A program made the position numbers and the translations under genes. From positions 62,001-126,000 of the forward strand of contig JALHMR010000003.1 of the NCBI GenBank assembly GCA_022843945.1: 64,000 nucleotides of DNA, written 5' to 3'. Shown piece by piece: positions 7,924 to 18,479 of the stretch (the first letter of the stretch is position 1; each line of letters begins with the position of its first letter). The notes beneath the pieces were generated by a model. That model was not told the DNA's origin. It ran no database searches and worked only from the letters and a program-made list of their open reading frames with translations. Source of the DNA: Rhodospirillaceae bacterium (GTDB lineage Bacteria; Pseudomonadota; Alphaproteobacteria; CACIAM-22H2).

Positions 7924-9876
7924 TCATGCCGATACCCGTTCGGCCGGACGCACCGGGCCGAACGCCTCAAGCTTCTGCGGGTGTACGCGGCGCAGGTCGC
8001 CGCTTCGCAGCGTCACACCGGAGCGGTCGAAGAATTCCAGGATCAGAATTGCGACCTTACGTCCTGTGCCGATCTTGTCGCGGAACATCGCCGCCGTGAT
8101 CTCACTCTCCGCGCTCCCGGCCGCAATGTCAGCAACGATGCCGACCATTTGGGCCACCGTCTCGCGCAGGTAATAGTGGTCGTGCGCCACCAGCACGACC
8201 TTGCCCATGCGGGCCAGCCGGCGCATCAGGTTGCGCACGTCCTCTTCTTTCACGTTCATACTCTTGGAGAAATCGCGCACCCGCGGCGGATCATATTTCG
8301 AGGTCTTCATGACGGCCGCGATGCGGCCCCACAGCCGCTCGTCGGCTGGTGTCAGCGTGACCTTGTGCGTGGGGTGGCGCAGCCAGGGCCCGTCCGTAGC
8401 GATGGCCTTATCGTGCAGGAGCGACGCCGCCAGGATCTCGAACACCGGCAGCGGCAGCTTCGACTGGATCGCCGGCCGCAAGCGGCTGCGGTCCATGCCC
8501 GGCAGATCCGGCGACTTGCGGTGGAATTCCTCCAGCACCGCCAGCACGCGCTCGCGCAGCTCGATCCAGCGCTCCTGCGAGAAGCCGTAGAGATGATTGC
8601 CTTCGCGGCCGACCATCATCCGGACCTTCGGCCACAGGGCCGCCGCCTCTTCGTCGGTCAGGTTGCGCGCGATGGCGAACTGCTTGAGATCGACCCAATG
8701 CGGCGCCGTCTCGACGAGCGCCGCCAGCGCCTCCTCCGGCTTCGCCGGTATCAGGGCGCGGAGGATGGCCAGGCGCTCGGGTGTGCGCCGGTTACGGCTG
8801 GGCGCGAAAGGATCGAGAGCCTTGCCGCCGGCGATCGTCCGCTGCGCCGAATGGTCACGCAGGATGAAGCGGTCGCCGTGCAGCACACCGACCGGCCTGT
8901 CGAGCACGATCTGGGCAAGGGCCGACTTGCCGGGCTCCACCGTGTCACAATCGAGCAGGGCCACGTGGCCCATGCGATGCGCAGCGGCCAGATGGACATG
9001 CACTGGCGCCCAGTGGCGCAACGGGCGCTTCTCGGTGTCGAGTACATGCACGGAGACATCGAGACGATCGGTGGGCACATGCACGGCATGGTTCAGCACC
9101 CAATCGCCGCGCTCTATCTTGTCTTTCTCGAGATCGGTGCCGACCAGGTTCAGGGCGCAGCGCTGTCCCGCCTGACCCGAGGGGCTGTCCTGGTTCTGGG
9201 CGTGGATCCTACGGATACGCACGTCCATGCCCGACGGCGACAGGGTAAGCCGGTCGTCAATCTTCACGCGGCCCGAGTAGGCCGTACCGGTGACCACGAT
9301 GCCCGTGCCCGCCAGCAGAAAGGCGCGGTCGACGGCGAGCCGGAAATGGCCCTTCATCGGACGCTGAGCCAGCGCTTCGGCCGCCGCGTTGAGCTGGTCG
9401 GCAAGCCCTGCAACGCCCATGCCCGTTACGGCGGAGACCGGCACCACGTCGAAACCGCGCATGGATGTGGGTGCAAGCAGCGCCTTGATATCGGCGGTCA
9501 CCTCGGCCAGTCGTTCGGCGGAAACGAGGTCGGCCTTGGTCAGCGCCACGAGGCCGAAATCGAGTTCCAGCAGATCGAGGATCTGCACGTGCTCGCGCGT
9601 CTGCGGCATCACGCCGTCGTCGGCCGCCACCACCACCAGCACGAAATCGATGCCGATGGCCCCGGCCAGCATGTTGTGCACGAACTTCTCGTGGCCCGGC
9701 ACGTCGACAAAGCCAAGGATCTGGTCGGTGCCGGCCAGCGGCTTGTAGGCAAAGCCGAGATCGATGGTGATGCCGCGGCGCTTCTCCTCCGGCAGGCGGT
9801 CGGCGTCGACGCCGGTCAGAGCGCGGACCAGCGCCGTCTTGCCGTGGTCGATATGGCCGGCCGTCCCGACGATCAT
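7924..9876 (-). CDS. selB: Selenocysteine-specific translation elongation factor
   Basis: 650 aa, normal length. SelB brings Sec-tRNA to UGA codons marked by a SECIS hairpin. G-domain motifs are clear: [11 protein letters not shown] (G1), [10 protein letters not shown] (G2), [12 protein letters not shown] (G3) and TKADLV (G4). Domains 2-3 follow ([13 protein letters not shown]), then a long C-terminal region of winged helices (about residues 380-630) that bind the SECIS RNA. The start overlaps the stop of the Sel1-repeat gene by 4 bases (ATGA), and the stop lies 10 bases before tRNA-Sec. Its target here is fdnG. Confidence 0.97.
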   Translation of the reverse strand: MIVGTAGHIDHGKTALVRALTGVDADRLPEEKRRGITIDLGFAYKPLAGTDQILGFVDVPGHEKFVHNMLAGAIGIDFVLVVVAADDGVMPQTREHVQILDLLELDFGLVALTKADLVSAERLAEVTADIKALLAPTSMRGFDVVPVSAVTGMGVAGLADQLNAAAEALAQRPMKGHFRLAVDRAFLLAGTGIVVTGTAYSGRVKIDDRLTLSPSGMDVRIRRIHAQNQDSPSGQAGQRCALNLVGTDLEKDKIERGDWVLNHAVHVPTDRLDVSVHVLDTEKRPLRHWAPVHVHLAAAHRMGHVALLDCDTVEPGKSALAQIVLDRPVGVLHGDRFILRDHSAQRTIAGGKALDPFAPSRNRRTPERLAILRALIPAKPEEALAALVETAPHWVDLKQFAIARNLTDEEAAALWPKVRMMVGREGNHLYGFSQERWIELRERVLAVLEEFHRKSPDLPGMDRSRLRPAIQSKLPLPVFEILAASLLHDKAIATDGPWLRHPTHKVTLTPADERLWGRIAAVMKTSKYDPPRVRDFSKSMNVKEEDVRNLMRRLARMGKVVLVAHDHYYLRETVAQMVGIVADIAAGSAESEITAAMFRDKIGTGRKVAILILEFFDRSGVTLRSGDLRRVHPQKLEAFGPVRPAERVSA

Positions 9877-10676
9877 GCCGGCGCCCTCGCCTGCTTCAAC
9901 GCGGCGCGGGCCAGGTTTTCCGCCTCGGCAATCTGGTCACGGGTCATCGTCGCCTGCACCCGCGGGATGAAGTTCATCGCGAGATCGCCGCCGGCATCCC
10001 GGCTGCGTAGCAGCCAGTAGAGCGCTGTGATCGCGTTGGCCTCGACGCCCTTACCCATGTGATAGGCAGCGCCCAGCATCGCCTGGGCTTCGAGCTCCCC
10101 CGTCTCGGCGGCCTTGTGCCACCAGTCGACCGCCGCGTGCGGGTCGGGATCGACGCCGAGCGCATCGTGATGAATGCGTCCCAGGCGCGTCTGGGCGGTC
10201 GCGATACCGGAAACGGCCGCCTTCTCCGCCCACAGCCGCGCCTCGACGTAGTTGATTTCGACGCCCACACCTTCCAGCAGCATGAAGCTCAGCATGTCCT
10301 GAGCCGTGGCATCTCCGGCCTCGGCGGCGCTGCGATACCAGCGCGCCGCCTCGACCTCGTCCTTGGGCACGCCGTTGCCCTCGTAGTAGAGGTAAGCGAG
10401 GTTGCGCTGCGCGAGGGCGTCACCCAATTCCGCGCCACGGCGGATCCACTTGGCACCGGCTTCAGGATTGCGCTCGACGCCCGATCCCTCCATGAGGAGA
10501 CCCCCTAAGTTATTGTTTGCACGTACATTTCCGGCCTGTGCCAGCTCGTGCCAGTCGCGTGCGGCGACGGCGAAGTCGCCGCGCTTGAAAGCCTCCAGCG
10601 CCGCCTCCATCCGTGAATCCTGCTCGGCCTCACTCGGCGCGCGACGAAACCATGAAGCAAGGCGAAGTGCGGACAT
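9873..10676 (-). CDS. Sel1-like repeat (TPR-related) protein
   Basis: 267 aa with about five Sel1-like repeats between residues 45 and 235, recognised by units such as [15 protein letters not shown] and [15 protein letters not shown]. These form an alpha-solenoid for protein-protein contacts. No signal peptide is obvious, so it is probably cytoplasmic. The gene is coupled on both sides: its ATG overlaps the selA stop (TGATG at 10676) and its stop overlaps selB (ATGA). Such tight embedding between selA and selB suggests a role linked to Sec synthesis or formate dehydrogenase assembly, but no function is known to me. Confidence 0.85.
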   Translation of the reverse strand: MSALRLASWFRRAPSEAEQDSRMEAALEAFKRGDFAVAARDWHELAQAGNVRANNNLGGLLMEGSGVERNPEAGAKWIRRGAELGDALAQRNLAYLYYEGNGVPKDEVEAARWYRSAAEAGDATAQDMLSFMLLEGVGVEINYVEARLWAEKAAVSGIATAQTRLGRIHHDALGVDPDPHAAVDWWHKAAETGELEAQAMLGAAYHMGKGVEANAITALYWLLRSRDAGGDLAMNFIPRVQATMTRDQIAEAENLARAALKQARAPA

Positions 10677-12112
10677 CAGAGAGCCAGCTCGGAAAGCTGC
10701 GCGACGAAACCGGCTTCGTCCTCGAGGCAGCGCAGATCGAAATGTAATGCGCCTTCGTGCACACGACCGATGACCGGCACCGGCAACGCACGGAATGCCG
10801 CCGCGAGCCGATCGATATCGGCACCGCTGGGGCGTTTCCCCTGCCCCTTGACCGGGCTAAGCACCAGGCTGGCACTGTCCAGCAACTCGACCGGCAGCGA
10901 GCCGCTGCCGATCTGGCTCTTGCACTCGCCTATCGACACCTCGGCGACGCCGGCGAGCCTGGTCGTCACGGTCGGCAGAAGCCGTTGCGCCAGGGCCCTG
11001 ATATCGTCCTTGCGCCGTGTCAGCAGACGAAGGGTCGGCAGCTTCTGCGGCAGCGTATCCGGATCGCGGTAGAGCCGCAGCACCGCTTCCAATGCCGCCA
11101 GGCGGACCTTGTCTAGCCTCAGCGCCCGCTTCAACGGATTCTTGTTGATCGGTTTGATGAGATCGTCGTGCCCGACGATGATCCCGCATTGCGGCCCACC
11201 GAGCAGCTTGTCGCCGCTGAAGCTTACGAGGTCGCCGCCGCTGTTGATCGCCTCCCTTGGCGTGGGCTCGTGCGGCAGGCCATAGCGCTCAAGATCGACC
11301 AGTGTGCCGGCACCCAGATCGATGACGAACGGAATCTTCCGCTTGTGGGCGATGTCCATCAGCGTCCGCTCGGGTACCGCGGCGGTAAAGCCCTGGATCG
11401 CATAATTGCTGGCGTGAACGCGCATGATCAGCGCCGTGCTCTCGCCAATGGCGGCCTCGTAGTCCTTAGGATGCGTGCGATTGGTGGTGCCGACTTCGAC
11501 CAGGCGGCAGTTGGCGCGCCGCATGATGTCGGGGATGCGGAACGCTCCGCCGATCTCGATCAGCTCGCCGCGGGAAACGATGACCTCCTTGCCTTCGGCG
11601 AAGGTATTCAGCAGCAGAAGGACTGCACCGGCATTGTTGTTGACCACGCAGGCCGCTTCGGCGCCGGTCAGCTCGCAGATCAGCTGTTCGACATGCGCGT
11701 CACGCTCGCCGCGCGACCCCTTCTCCACCTCGAATTCGAGGTTCGAGGGATACGCCATGACATCGAGAACCGCGTCGACGGCCTCCTGCGGCAGAACGGC
11801 GCGGCCCAGATTGGTGTGGAGCACCGTCCCGGTCAGGTTGAAGACGCGCCGTTGCGACGGTCGGGCCCGTGCCAAAACACGCTGCCGGCAGGCGCCGGCG
11901 ATGGTCTCGATGCCGGGGATGGCCGCGTTTTCATCGCGCAAGGCGTCGCGGGCCTCACCCAGGACGCGCCGCAACGCGGCTACCGTTTCCTGATGGCCGT
12001 ACGTTGCCACCAGCTCTGCGACAACGGGATGGGCCAGAGCCCGGTCGACCGAGGGAAGAGCGGCGGCCTTGGCCTTTTCCGGAACGGCAGTCACGGCCCT
12101 ATCCGGACGCAT
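10676..12112 (-). CDS. selA: L-seryl-tRNA(Sec) selenium transferase
   Basis: 478 aa, close to E. coli SelA. A PLP enzyme that converts Ser-tRNA-Sec to Sec-tRNA-Sec using selenophosphate. The PLP-binding region SFSGDKLLGGPQCG has Lys302 as Schiff-base lysine. Other family signatures are NLTGTVLHTNLGRA, EFEVEKGSRGER, VNNNAGAVLLLL and RVHASNYAIQGF. The stop overlaps the Sel1-repeat start; the start lies one base after the fdhE stop. The start MRPDRAVTAV is the first ATG. An internal methionine start is not attractive because the N-terminal helical domain would be lost. Confidence 0.97.
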   Translation of the reverse strand: MRPDRAVTAVPEKAKAAALPSVDRALAHPVVAELVATYGHQETVAALRRVLGEARDALRDENAAIPGIETIAGACRQRVLARARPSQRRVFNLTGTVLHTNLGRAVLPQEAVDAVLDVMAYPSNLEFEVEKGSRGERDAHVEQLICELTGAEAACVVNNNAGAVLLLLNTFAEGKEVIVSRGELIEIGGAFRIPDIMRRANCRLVEVGTTNRTHPKDYEAAIGESTALIMRVHASNYAIQGFTAAVPERTLMDIAHKRKIPFVIDLGAGTLVDLERYGLPHEPTPREAINSGGDLVSFSGDKLLGGPQCGIIVGHDDLIKPINKNPLKRALRLDKVRLAALEAVLRLYRDPDTLPQKLPTLRLLTRRKDDIRALAQRLLPTVTTRLAGVAEVSIGECKSQIGSGSLPVELLDSASLVLSPVKGQGKRPSGADIDRLAAAFRALPVPVIGRVHEGALHFDLRCLEDEAGFVAQLSELAL

Positions 12113-12113
12113 G

Positions 12114-13043
12114 TCAGGCGTCGCCGAAGGTCAGCAGTGGATTGGGGGCGAGACGCTGCCATTCTGCCTCGGAAACAAGGATATCCAGGCCGAGCGTGGC
12201 CAAGTCATCGATCACGGCTTCGGCATCAGGCTCCTTCTCGAGCGAGATGATCTTGAGGTAGGTCTTGCACTCGTCGCACGTCTCCGCCCGCACGGCGTCG
12301 GACTGTCCTTCGATCACCTGGTAGGTAATGCCCTTGGTCGACGCGCAGTTCGAGCATTTCACGCGGACGCAATGCCATTCGCTGCCACACAGGCCGCAGG
12401 ACAGGAAGCGGGTGTTCTGGAGATTGCCCATGGTGTGAAGCAGGCTCGCTACCGGCGGGCTCCCGCAGACCGGGCAGAGACTGGTCACCTCCTCCGGCCC
12501 GATATCCTGGGCATCGATCAGCGAGGCCATGCGCGTGGCATGCACCTGGAGGGCCGCGGCCACGTAGGGCGTCAGCGCCCGCTCCTCGGCGCTCAGATCG
12601 AAATCCAGCACACGCCGGGCAAGCTCCTGGCGCTCCGGAACGGCCATGCCGACCAGGCGCCGTCGGGCCGCCTCGGCGGCCTCCGGCTTCTCGACCGGCG
12701 CCATGCTCTCCAGAATGGCGTCGAGGGCGACCGTCCAGGTCGGATCGGACCACAGGCCGTCGGAAGCCAGAGCCGCCGCCCCGCGCTTGCGGCGCTCGAA
12801 TATCTCCTGCTGGCCGGGGAGCGTCCCGGCGGGAAGCTTCCCCAGCGCCGCGTGCTGGGCGCGGGCCAGGGCGGAGACGAACAACAAAAAGCCTTCCAGG
12901 GGCTTTTGCTGTGCCGCGAGCTGGGAGGCTCTGGTGGCACGCCGCTGGAAGGCGGAGGTAAGACTAGGCAAGCGAACGAACGGTGGTGTCGCTACATTGC
13001 CGATTTCCTCTTGCGGTACGATCCCACCTTTCGCTGCCGTCAT
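12114..13043 (-). CDS. fdhE: Formate dehydrogenase accessory protein
   Basis: 309 aa, the usual FdhE length. FdhE is a cytoplasmic rubredoxin-like protein needed for formate dehydrogenase maturation. Four CxxC motifs are visible in the C-terminal half: CPVCGS, CGLCGSEW, CSNC and CDECKTY, forming the two metal-binding knuckles. The N-terminal half is helical and rich in Ala, Arg and Glu. Its ATG overlaps the fdnI stop by 4 bases. It sits between the enzyme genes and selA, matching its role between synthesis and export of the selenoenzyme. Confidence 0.94.
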   Translation of the reverse strand: MTAAKGGIVPQEEIGNVATPPFVRLPSLTSAFQRRATRASQLAAQQKPLEGFLLFVSALARAQHAALGKLPAGTLPGQQEIFERRKRGAAALASDGLWSDPTWTVALDAILESMAPVEKPEAAEAARRRLVGMAVPERQELARRVLDFDLSAEERALTPYVAAALQVHATRMASLIDAQDIGPEEVTSLCPVCGSPPVASLLHTMGNLQNTRFLSCGLCGSEWHCVRVKCSNCASTKGITYQVIEGQSDAVRAETCDECKTYLKIISLEKEPDAEAVIDDLATLGLDILVSEAEWQRLAPNPLLTFGDA

Positions 13044-13678
13044 TTAGCTCCTTTGGACACCTCTTCGCGCAGCCACTTCCGGTGATGGCGCCAGGCCCAC
13101 CCGCCGGTAACGGAGCCGCGTGTCATGCCGCGAACGGTGCCCTTGACCCAGATGGCGGCGTAGATGTGCACGACGACGATCATGATGATGCCGGTCGCGG
13201 CGAGCGCATGGATGACGGCCGCCCAGCGCTTCTGATCGATCGTGAAATACTGGGCGAAGTACTGATCCCAGAGCACGATGCCGCTGGTGATCAGCGCGAT
13301 GATCGTCAGGACCATGCCCCAGAAGACGAGCTTCTGGCCGGCGTTATACTTGCCGACCTCCGGAAGCTTGTCTTCGCGCGCATTCACCACGTCGCCGACC
13401 TGCTTCATCCACTGCGTGTCTTCCTTCGTCCAGAAATTGAATTTGACGAAGCGGAAGAACAACCCGCCGAAGGACAGAACGACAGCGACCCCCATCCAGG
13501 GATGGAGGATCCGCGCCATCGCCCCGCCGCCGAACAGGTCGGTGAGGAAGAACAGAGAGGGATGGAAGAACGCCATGCCGCTCAAGGCGAGCGCGATGAG
13601 CAGCGCAGCGTTGATCCAGTGGTTGATCCGCGCACCCGTGGTGTAGCGGTCAAGGATGTTTTCCGGTTTCTCGCTCAC
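13040..13678 (-). CDS. fdnI: Formate dehydrogenase cytochrome b556 (gamma) subunit
   Basis: 212 aa, four transmembrane segments (about residues 22-40, 58-77, 118-137 and 155-175), as in FdnI/FdoI, which carry electrons from the beta subunit to the quinone pool. Candidate haem ligands are His20 (RINHWIN), His59 (ILHPW) and His residues of the AAVIHAL and VVHIYAA segments. The start codon overlaps the fdnH stop (ATGA) and the stop overlaps fdhE. The C-terminal tail is basic and cytoplasmic. fdoI is the alternative name; the N and O forms cannot be told apart here. Confidence 0.93.
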   Translation of the reverse strand: MSEKPENILDRYTTGARINHWINAALLIALALSGMAFFHPSLFFLTDLFGGGAMARILHPWMGVAVVLSFGGLFFRFVKFNFWTKEDTQWMKQVGDVVNAREDKLPEVGKYNAGQKLVFWGMVLTIIALITSGIVLWDQYFAQYFTIDQKRWAAVIHALAATGIIMIVVVHIYAAIWVKGTVRGMTRGSVTGGWAWRHHRKWLREEVSKGAK

Positions 13679-14568
13679 GACGCCTTCCTCCGCATCTCAC
13701 GAGCGGCGGCCTCCTCATCGTGCGCATCGACCCGGTTCGGACCCTTGGTCATGTAGTGGAAGACCCCGGCAAGAGCCGTCAGACCGATGCCGACCATGGC
13801 GATCGGCTTGAGCATGCCCTTCCACAGATCGACCAGCGGACTGATCGTCGGATCCTTCGCCAGGCCGGCGAAGATCTGCGGCCGGTCCGCGTGCTGCAGC
13901 ACGTACATCACATGCGTGCCGCCGACACCCGGCGGATCGTAGAGCCCGGCGTTCTTGTAGCCGCGCTCCTTGAGGTCGGTGATCCGCGTCTGGGCCTGGG
14001 CGATCATCGCGGCCTTGGTGCCAAAGGTGATCGCCTGGGTCGGGCAGGCCTTGGCGCAGGCCGGGCCCTGGCCGACATTCACCCGGTCGGAGCACAAGGT
14101 GCACTTGTACGCCTTGTGATCGGCCTTGGAGATGCGCGGGATGTTGAACGGGCACCCCTTCACGCAGTAACCGCAGCCGATGCAGTTCTCCTTGACGAAG
14201 TCGACGATGCCGTTGGTGTACTGCACGATGGCGCCGGGCGACGGGCAGGCCTTGAGGCAGCCCGGATCGGCGCAATGCATGCATCCGTCCTTGCGGATGA
14301 GCCATTCGAGGTTGCCGTTATCGGCGACAACCTCGCTGTAGCGCATCAGGGTCCAGCTGTTCTCGGTGAGGTCGTGCGGGTTGTCGTAGACACCCGTGTT
14401 GACCCCCACTTCCTCGCGCAGATCGTTCCATTCAAGACATGCCGCCTGGCAGGCCTTGCAGCCGATGCACTTGGAGATGTCGATGAGCTTAGCGACTTCC
14501 GTCGTCGGACCGCTCAGGCTTCCTGCAGGGGTGCTGGAAGCAGAGCGGCGCATGAGATCGAGAGCCAT
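13675..14568 (-). CDS. fdnH: Formate dehydrogenase iron-sulfur (beta) subunit
   Basis: 297 aa, as expected for FdnH/FdoH. Four [4Fe-4S] cluster motifs can be followed: [11 protein letters not shown] at about 35-45, [26 protein letters not shown] and [22 protein letters not shown] single C-terminal transmembrane helix (about 248-265, [19 protein letters not shown]) anchors it on the periplasmic side, as in the FDH-N structure. It lies 15 bases after fdnG and overlaps fdnI. No Tat signal of its own is seen, matching piggy-back export with the alpha subunit. Confidence 0.95.
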   Translation of the reverse strand: MALDLMRRSASSTPAGSLSGPTTEVAKLIDISKCIGCKACQAACLEWNDLREEVGVNTGVYDNPHDLTENSWTLMRYSEVVADNGNLEWLIRKDGCMHCADPGCLKACPSPGAIVQYTNGIVDFVKENCIGCGYCVKGCPFNIPRISKADHKAYKCTLCSDRVNVGQGPACAKACPTQAITFGTKAAMIAQAQTRITDLKERGYKNAGLYDPPGVGGTHVMYVLQHADRPQIFAGLAKDPTISPLVDLWKGMLKPIAMVGIGLTALAGVFHYMTKGPNRVDAHDEEAAAREMRRKAS

Positions 14569-14583
14569 GTCGTCCTCCCTTCC

Positions 14584-17500
14584 TTAGGAAACCACGTTGA
14601 TTTTTTCGACATCGACAAGGAACGCCTTGTACTCGGGCGTTTCAATGTTGGCGTCGCCGACATAGGGGGTCAGCATGTTGGCGCCATACCCCTTCTTTGT
14701 CGCTCCCGTGAATCCCCAGTGAATGGGAATGCCGACCTGGTGCACCACCTTTCCGTCGCACTTGAGCGTCATCATGCGCTTGGTGACCACCGCCTTGGCT
14801 TTGATCGAGCCGCGGTTGCTGCTCACCTTCATCCAGTCGCCGTTGCGGATGCCTTTCTCTTTCGCCAGGTCCTCGCCGAGCTCGACGAACAGCTCGGGCT
14901 GCAGCGAGGCGTTGACCTGGACGTGCTTCGACCAGAAGTGGAAGTGCTCGGTGAGGCGGTAGGTCGTGGCGACATAAGGGAAGTCCTTGGCTGTGCCGAA
15001 GACCTCCATGTCGCCCCGGAACACGCGCGCCACCGGGTTGGACACCACTTTCTGATGCATCGGGTTGCCGACCGGTGTCTCGAACGGCTCGTAGTGCTCG
15101 GGGAACGGCCCGTCACGCATCATGCCGCGCGTGAACAGCCGTGCCGTGCCTTCCGGGTTCATGATGAACGGCCCGACACCTGCTTCCGGCTTGTTGGCGG
15201 GGCCGTAGTCGGGCACGTCGAGGCCCGTCCAGGTGGTGCCGTTCCACTCGATCAGCTTCTTGCTCGGCCCCCAGGGCTTGCCGTTGAGATCGGCCGAGGC
15301 GCGGTTGTAGAGGATCCGGCGATTGGCCGGCCACGACCAGGCCCAGCGGGGCGCAAGTCCCGCGTTCTCGGGGTCGGCCGTGTCGCGACGCGCCATCTGG
15401 TTGCCGGCAGGAGTCCACGAACCCGAATAGATCCAGCAGCCACAGGCCGTCTTGCCGTCGTCGCGCAGTAGCGCGAAGCCGGGCATCTGCTGTCCCGCGG
15501 TAAGGAGCTTCTTCGTCGCATCGTTGGGGTCTGGCACGTCCTCCAGGACGTAGCCGTTCACTTCCTTGGCGATCTCCTCTGGATGCGGCTTCTTCGGGTC
15601 CTTGTACGGCCATACCAGGTTGAGGATCGGATCGGGGAAGACCCCGCCTTCTTTCTGGTAGAGTGCCTTCAGCCGCAGGTGGAGCTCGGCCATGATGTCG
15701 ATGTCGCCCTTCGTCTCCCACGGAGCGTCGGCACCAGCCCAGTGCCACTGCAGCCAGCGGCCCGAGTTGGTGAGCGATCCTTCGTCCTCGGCGAAGCACG
15801 TCGTCGGCAGCTCGAACACTTCGGTCTGGATCGAGGCCGAATTGACGTCGTTGTGCTCGCCGTGATTTTCCCAGAACCGCGCCGTTTCGGTCTGCAGCGG
15901 GTCGATGACCACCAGGTATTTCAGCTTCGCCAACGCGCCGGCGATCTTCTTCCGGTTCGGGAACGACATCAGCGGGTTGAAGCCTTGGCAGAAATACCCG
16001 TTGATCCGGCCCTGGTGCATCAGCTCGAAGGCGCGCAGCACGTCATAGGTAACGTCGAGCTTGGGCAACCAGTCGTAGCAGAAGTCGTTGTCCTTCGTCG
16101 CCGCCGCGCCCCACATGGACTTTGTGAAGCTGACGAAGAACTTGCCGTAGTTCTGCCAGAAGCTGGTCTGGCCTGGCCGCATCGGCTTGAACTGCCGCGT
16201 CTTCATGTACTCGGCGTAGTTCGGCTCGCGCTCGTTGGCCAGGGTCAGGTAGCCGGGGATGAGGTTGCTCATCAGCCCGATATCCGTGAGGCCCTGGATG
16301 TTCGAGTGGCCGCGAAGCGCGTTCATGCCGCCGCCGCGCATACCGATATTGCCCAGCAGGAGCTGAATCACCGCCATGGCGCGGATGTTCTGCGACCCCT
16401 TGCTGTGCTGGGTCCAGCCAAGCGCGTACATGCTGGTCATCGCCTTGTCGGGCGCCGACGTCGTCGCGATCACCTCGCAGATCTGCAGGAACTTGTCCTT
16501 GGGTGAGCCGCAGACCCGCTCCACCATCTCCGGTGTATAGCGCTCGTAGTGCTTCTTCATCAGCTGAAAGACGCTGCGGGGATGCTGCATCGACTCGTCG
16601 AGCTTGACGAAGCCGTCATCTCCCATCTCGTAGTCCCAGCTGCTGCGGTTATAGTCGCGCTGCTCGGCGTTGTAGCCGGTGAACAGCCCGTCCTCGAACC
16701 CGTAGCCGTCCTTCACGATGTACGAGGCGTTGGTGAACGCCTTGACGTACTCGTGCTGCAGCTTGTTGTTGTCCAGCAGGTACTTGATGACGCCGCCGAG
16801 GAAGGCGATGTCGGTGCCGGCCCGGATCGGGCAGAAGATGTCCGCCAGCGCCGCCGAGCGCGTGAAGCGCGGATCGACGACGATCAGCTTCGCCTTGTTA
16901 TGCGCCTTGGCTTCCGTAACCCACTTGAACCCGCAGGGATGTGCTTCGGCGGCGTTGCCGCCCATGATCGTGATGACATCCGCATTCTTGATGTCCATCC
17001 ACAGGTTCGTCATCGCGCCGCGACCGAAAGTTGGGGCCAGACTGGCCACCGTCGGTCCGTGTCAAACTCTTGCTTGATTATCGAAGACGACCATCCCCGA
17101 ACTGCGCACCATCTTGTAGGTGACGAACGCAGTCTCATTGCTCGTGGCCGAGGCGGCGAGGAAGCCGGTGGTCGTCCAGCGGTTGACCGTGGTGCCCGCC
17201 TGGTTCTTCTCGATGAAGTTCTTGTCGCGGTCTTCCTTCATCAGCTTGGTGATGCGGTCGAGCGCGAAGTCCCAGGTGACGCGGCGGAAAGCCTTCTCGC
17301 CGGGGCCGCGGTACTGCGGGTACTGCGTGCGCGTCTTGCTGTTCACGAAGTCGAGGAGAGCCGAGCCCTTCGGGCACAGCGTGCCGCGGTTCACCGGATG
17401 GTCCGCGTCGCCCTCGATGTGGAAGATCTCGGACTTGCCGCTCGCCGGGTTGGCGCGGCTGTACATGATGATGCCGCAACTCACCGAGCAGTACGGGCAG

Positions 17501-17655
17501 GTGTTCCGCGTTTCCTTGGCCTGCGCCAGCTTGAACGGCCGGACCGCCGCGACGGCGGCGTCGGACGAGAAGCCGAGAGCCGACAGGGTCGAGGCACCGA
17601 CGGCTGTGCCGGTGTAGCGGAAGAACTGCCTCCGCGTGACGTTCATGACACCCAT
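14584..17655 (-). CDS. fdnG: Selenocysteine-containing formate dehydrogenase alpha subunit
   Basis: 1023 aa when the in-frame TGA at 17062-17064 is read as selenocysteine (Sec198); E. coli FdnG has Sec196. The flanking sequence DNQARV-Sec-HGPTVASLAP matches the FdnG active site. The N-terminus has a Tat signal (TRRQFFRYTG) and a [4Fe-4S] motif CPYCSVSC with a later CPKGSALL. The rest is a molybdopterin guanine dinucleotide enzyme with VVDPRFTRSA and the C-terminal MopB domain. It oxidises formate in the periplasm and is first in the operon. A start at 17646 (MNVTRRQ) is also possible. Gene prediction that ignores Sec would split it in two. Confidence 0.97.
17024..17064 (-). promoter_or_regulatory. 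Bacterial SECIS element of fdnG
   Basis: Directly after the UGA the mRNA can form a hairpin whose top is GG-U-GGCC-AGUCU-GGCC-CC (17033-17050): a short stem with a bulged U and a small loop containing GUC, as in the E. coli fdhF and fdnG SECIS. Below it CCGAC can pair with a GGTCGC-like segment. The spacing from the UGA (about 13 bases) fits SelB-dependent recoding. Confidence 0.88.
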
Positions 17656-18032
17656 GGATGGGTCTCCTGGAAACCGCGCCGGTCAGCGACCGAAGCGCGC
17701 ATGGAGCCGCGACACGCGCGAGCCATATCGGCCGCGCGAGCGCGTCGGCCGATGATTTCGACGTTCAGAAAGTTGATTCGCATAACCAAAAGGTCCTCCC
17801 AAACCCTGTGGTCGAGGCCCTCCCCGGGCCCCCGCCCGGCTCGCGCCTTTAATGTGCAAAATTTACTCTCATGAGATAGATAACGTCAATCATGCGCAAA
17901 TTTGCAGCTTTATGCATACTTGGATGCCGGCCGCAGATCAGAGAGCGACGCTAACCCATTGAGATTGTAGGAATCTGAGTTTCGGCCCACCGGCCCCGGC
18001 CCACGATCCGCGTATAAGAAGGAGACGAGCTA
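17656..18032. other. Intergenic region between fdnG and the divergent plus-strand gene
   Basis: 377 bases without a supported gene. The half next to fdnG is GC-rich leader; the middle (17850-17935) is distinctly AT-rich and holds the promoter-like elements described separately. The right end carries the strong ribosome site AGAAGGAGACG for the gene at 18033. No clear FNR box or sigma-54 promoter was found. Weak palindromes GCAAATTTGC (17896-17905) and TATGCATA (about 17911-17918) could be regulator sites. Confidence 0.5.
17860..17905 (-). promoter_or_regulatory. Candidate promoter and operator of the fdn-sel operon
   Basis: On the minus strand TTGACG (17884-17889) is followed after 18 bases by TAAATT (17860-17865), a fair sigma-70-like pair, about 205 bases before the fdnG start. 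Just upstream lies the perfect palindrome GCAAATTTGC (17896-17905), placed where an activator could bind. No second clear promoter was found within the island, so this may drive fdnG through selD. Prediction only. Confidence 0.35.
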
Positions 18033-18461
18033 ATGGCGGCGCGATCCCGGCAAGGAGCCCAAGTCACCGATTCGCCCCCCGGAAGCACCGACCTGATCGC
18101 CTGGATGCGGACGCAGTTTCGCGAGGCCGGGGCCTACACCGCACTCATCATTCTCGTGCGCATCGAGGGGGCCAGCGTCACCCCCCAGGCCTCGAGCTAT
18201 CTCCATGTCATCGGCGACGAGATCGATTGGCCGGAACTCCGGCAGATGCTCAGCCGCTCCGGTGTGCCGTGGAACGGCGTGGCCCTTTTCCCGGCCGCCC
18301 GGGACGGCGGCCCCCTTCCCGACCATGTCGCGCGCCTCCAGCTCAACGAGCTGCAGGCGCGCGTGAATCTGGACCGGCTGACGATCGCCGAGGAAGGCCA
18401 GTTCTTCGATGATCAGGGGCGCCGTCTGAAGCTCGAGGTCGTCGGCTCGGGCCTGCACTGA
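18033..18461 (+). CDS. Conserved-looking hypothetical protein
   Basis: 142 aa with a strong ribosome site (AAGGAGACGAGCTA before ATG), so expression is likely. The protein is soluble, with a mixed alpha/beta pattern (ALIILVRIEGASVTP, GVPWNGVALFPAAR) and no cysteines, signal peptide or membrane segment. I recognise no domain. It is divergent from fdnG across a 377-base region and convergent with the next gene, whose stop is 19 bases away. No function is assigned. Confidence 0.75.
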   Translation: MAARSRQGAQVTDSPPGSTDLIAWMRTQFREAGAYTALIILVRIEGASVTPQASSYLHVIGDEIDWPELRQMLSRSGVPWNGVALFPAARDGGPLPDHVARLQLNELQARVNLDRLTIAEEGQFFDDQGRRLKLEVVGSGLH

Positions 18462-18479
18462 CGGGCGCCGATGCCGATT

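Noticed and set aside
7981-10020. Long plus-strand frame of 679 codons across selB and the Sel1-repeat gene
   Set aside because: Antisense shadow of well-supported genes; composition rich in His, Arg and Gln with no domain.
14584-17049. Separate 821-codon gene for the C-terminal part of FdnG
   Set aside because: It is the continuation of the same gene after the Sec UGA; the GTG start lies inside the active-site motif.
17860-17940. FNR, ModE or sigma-54 site upstream of fdnG
   Set aside because: Half-site resemblance only (CGTTAT, TTGAC); no full consensus match.
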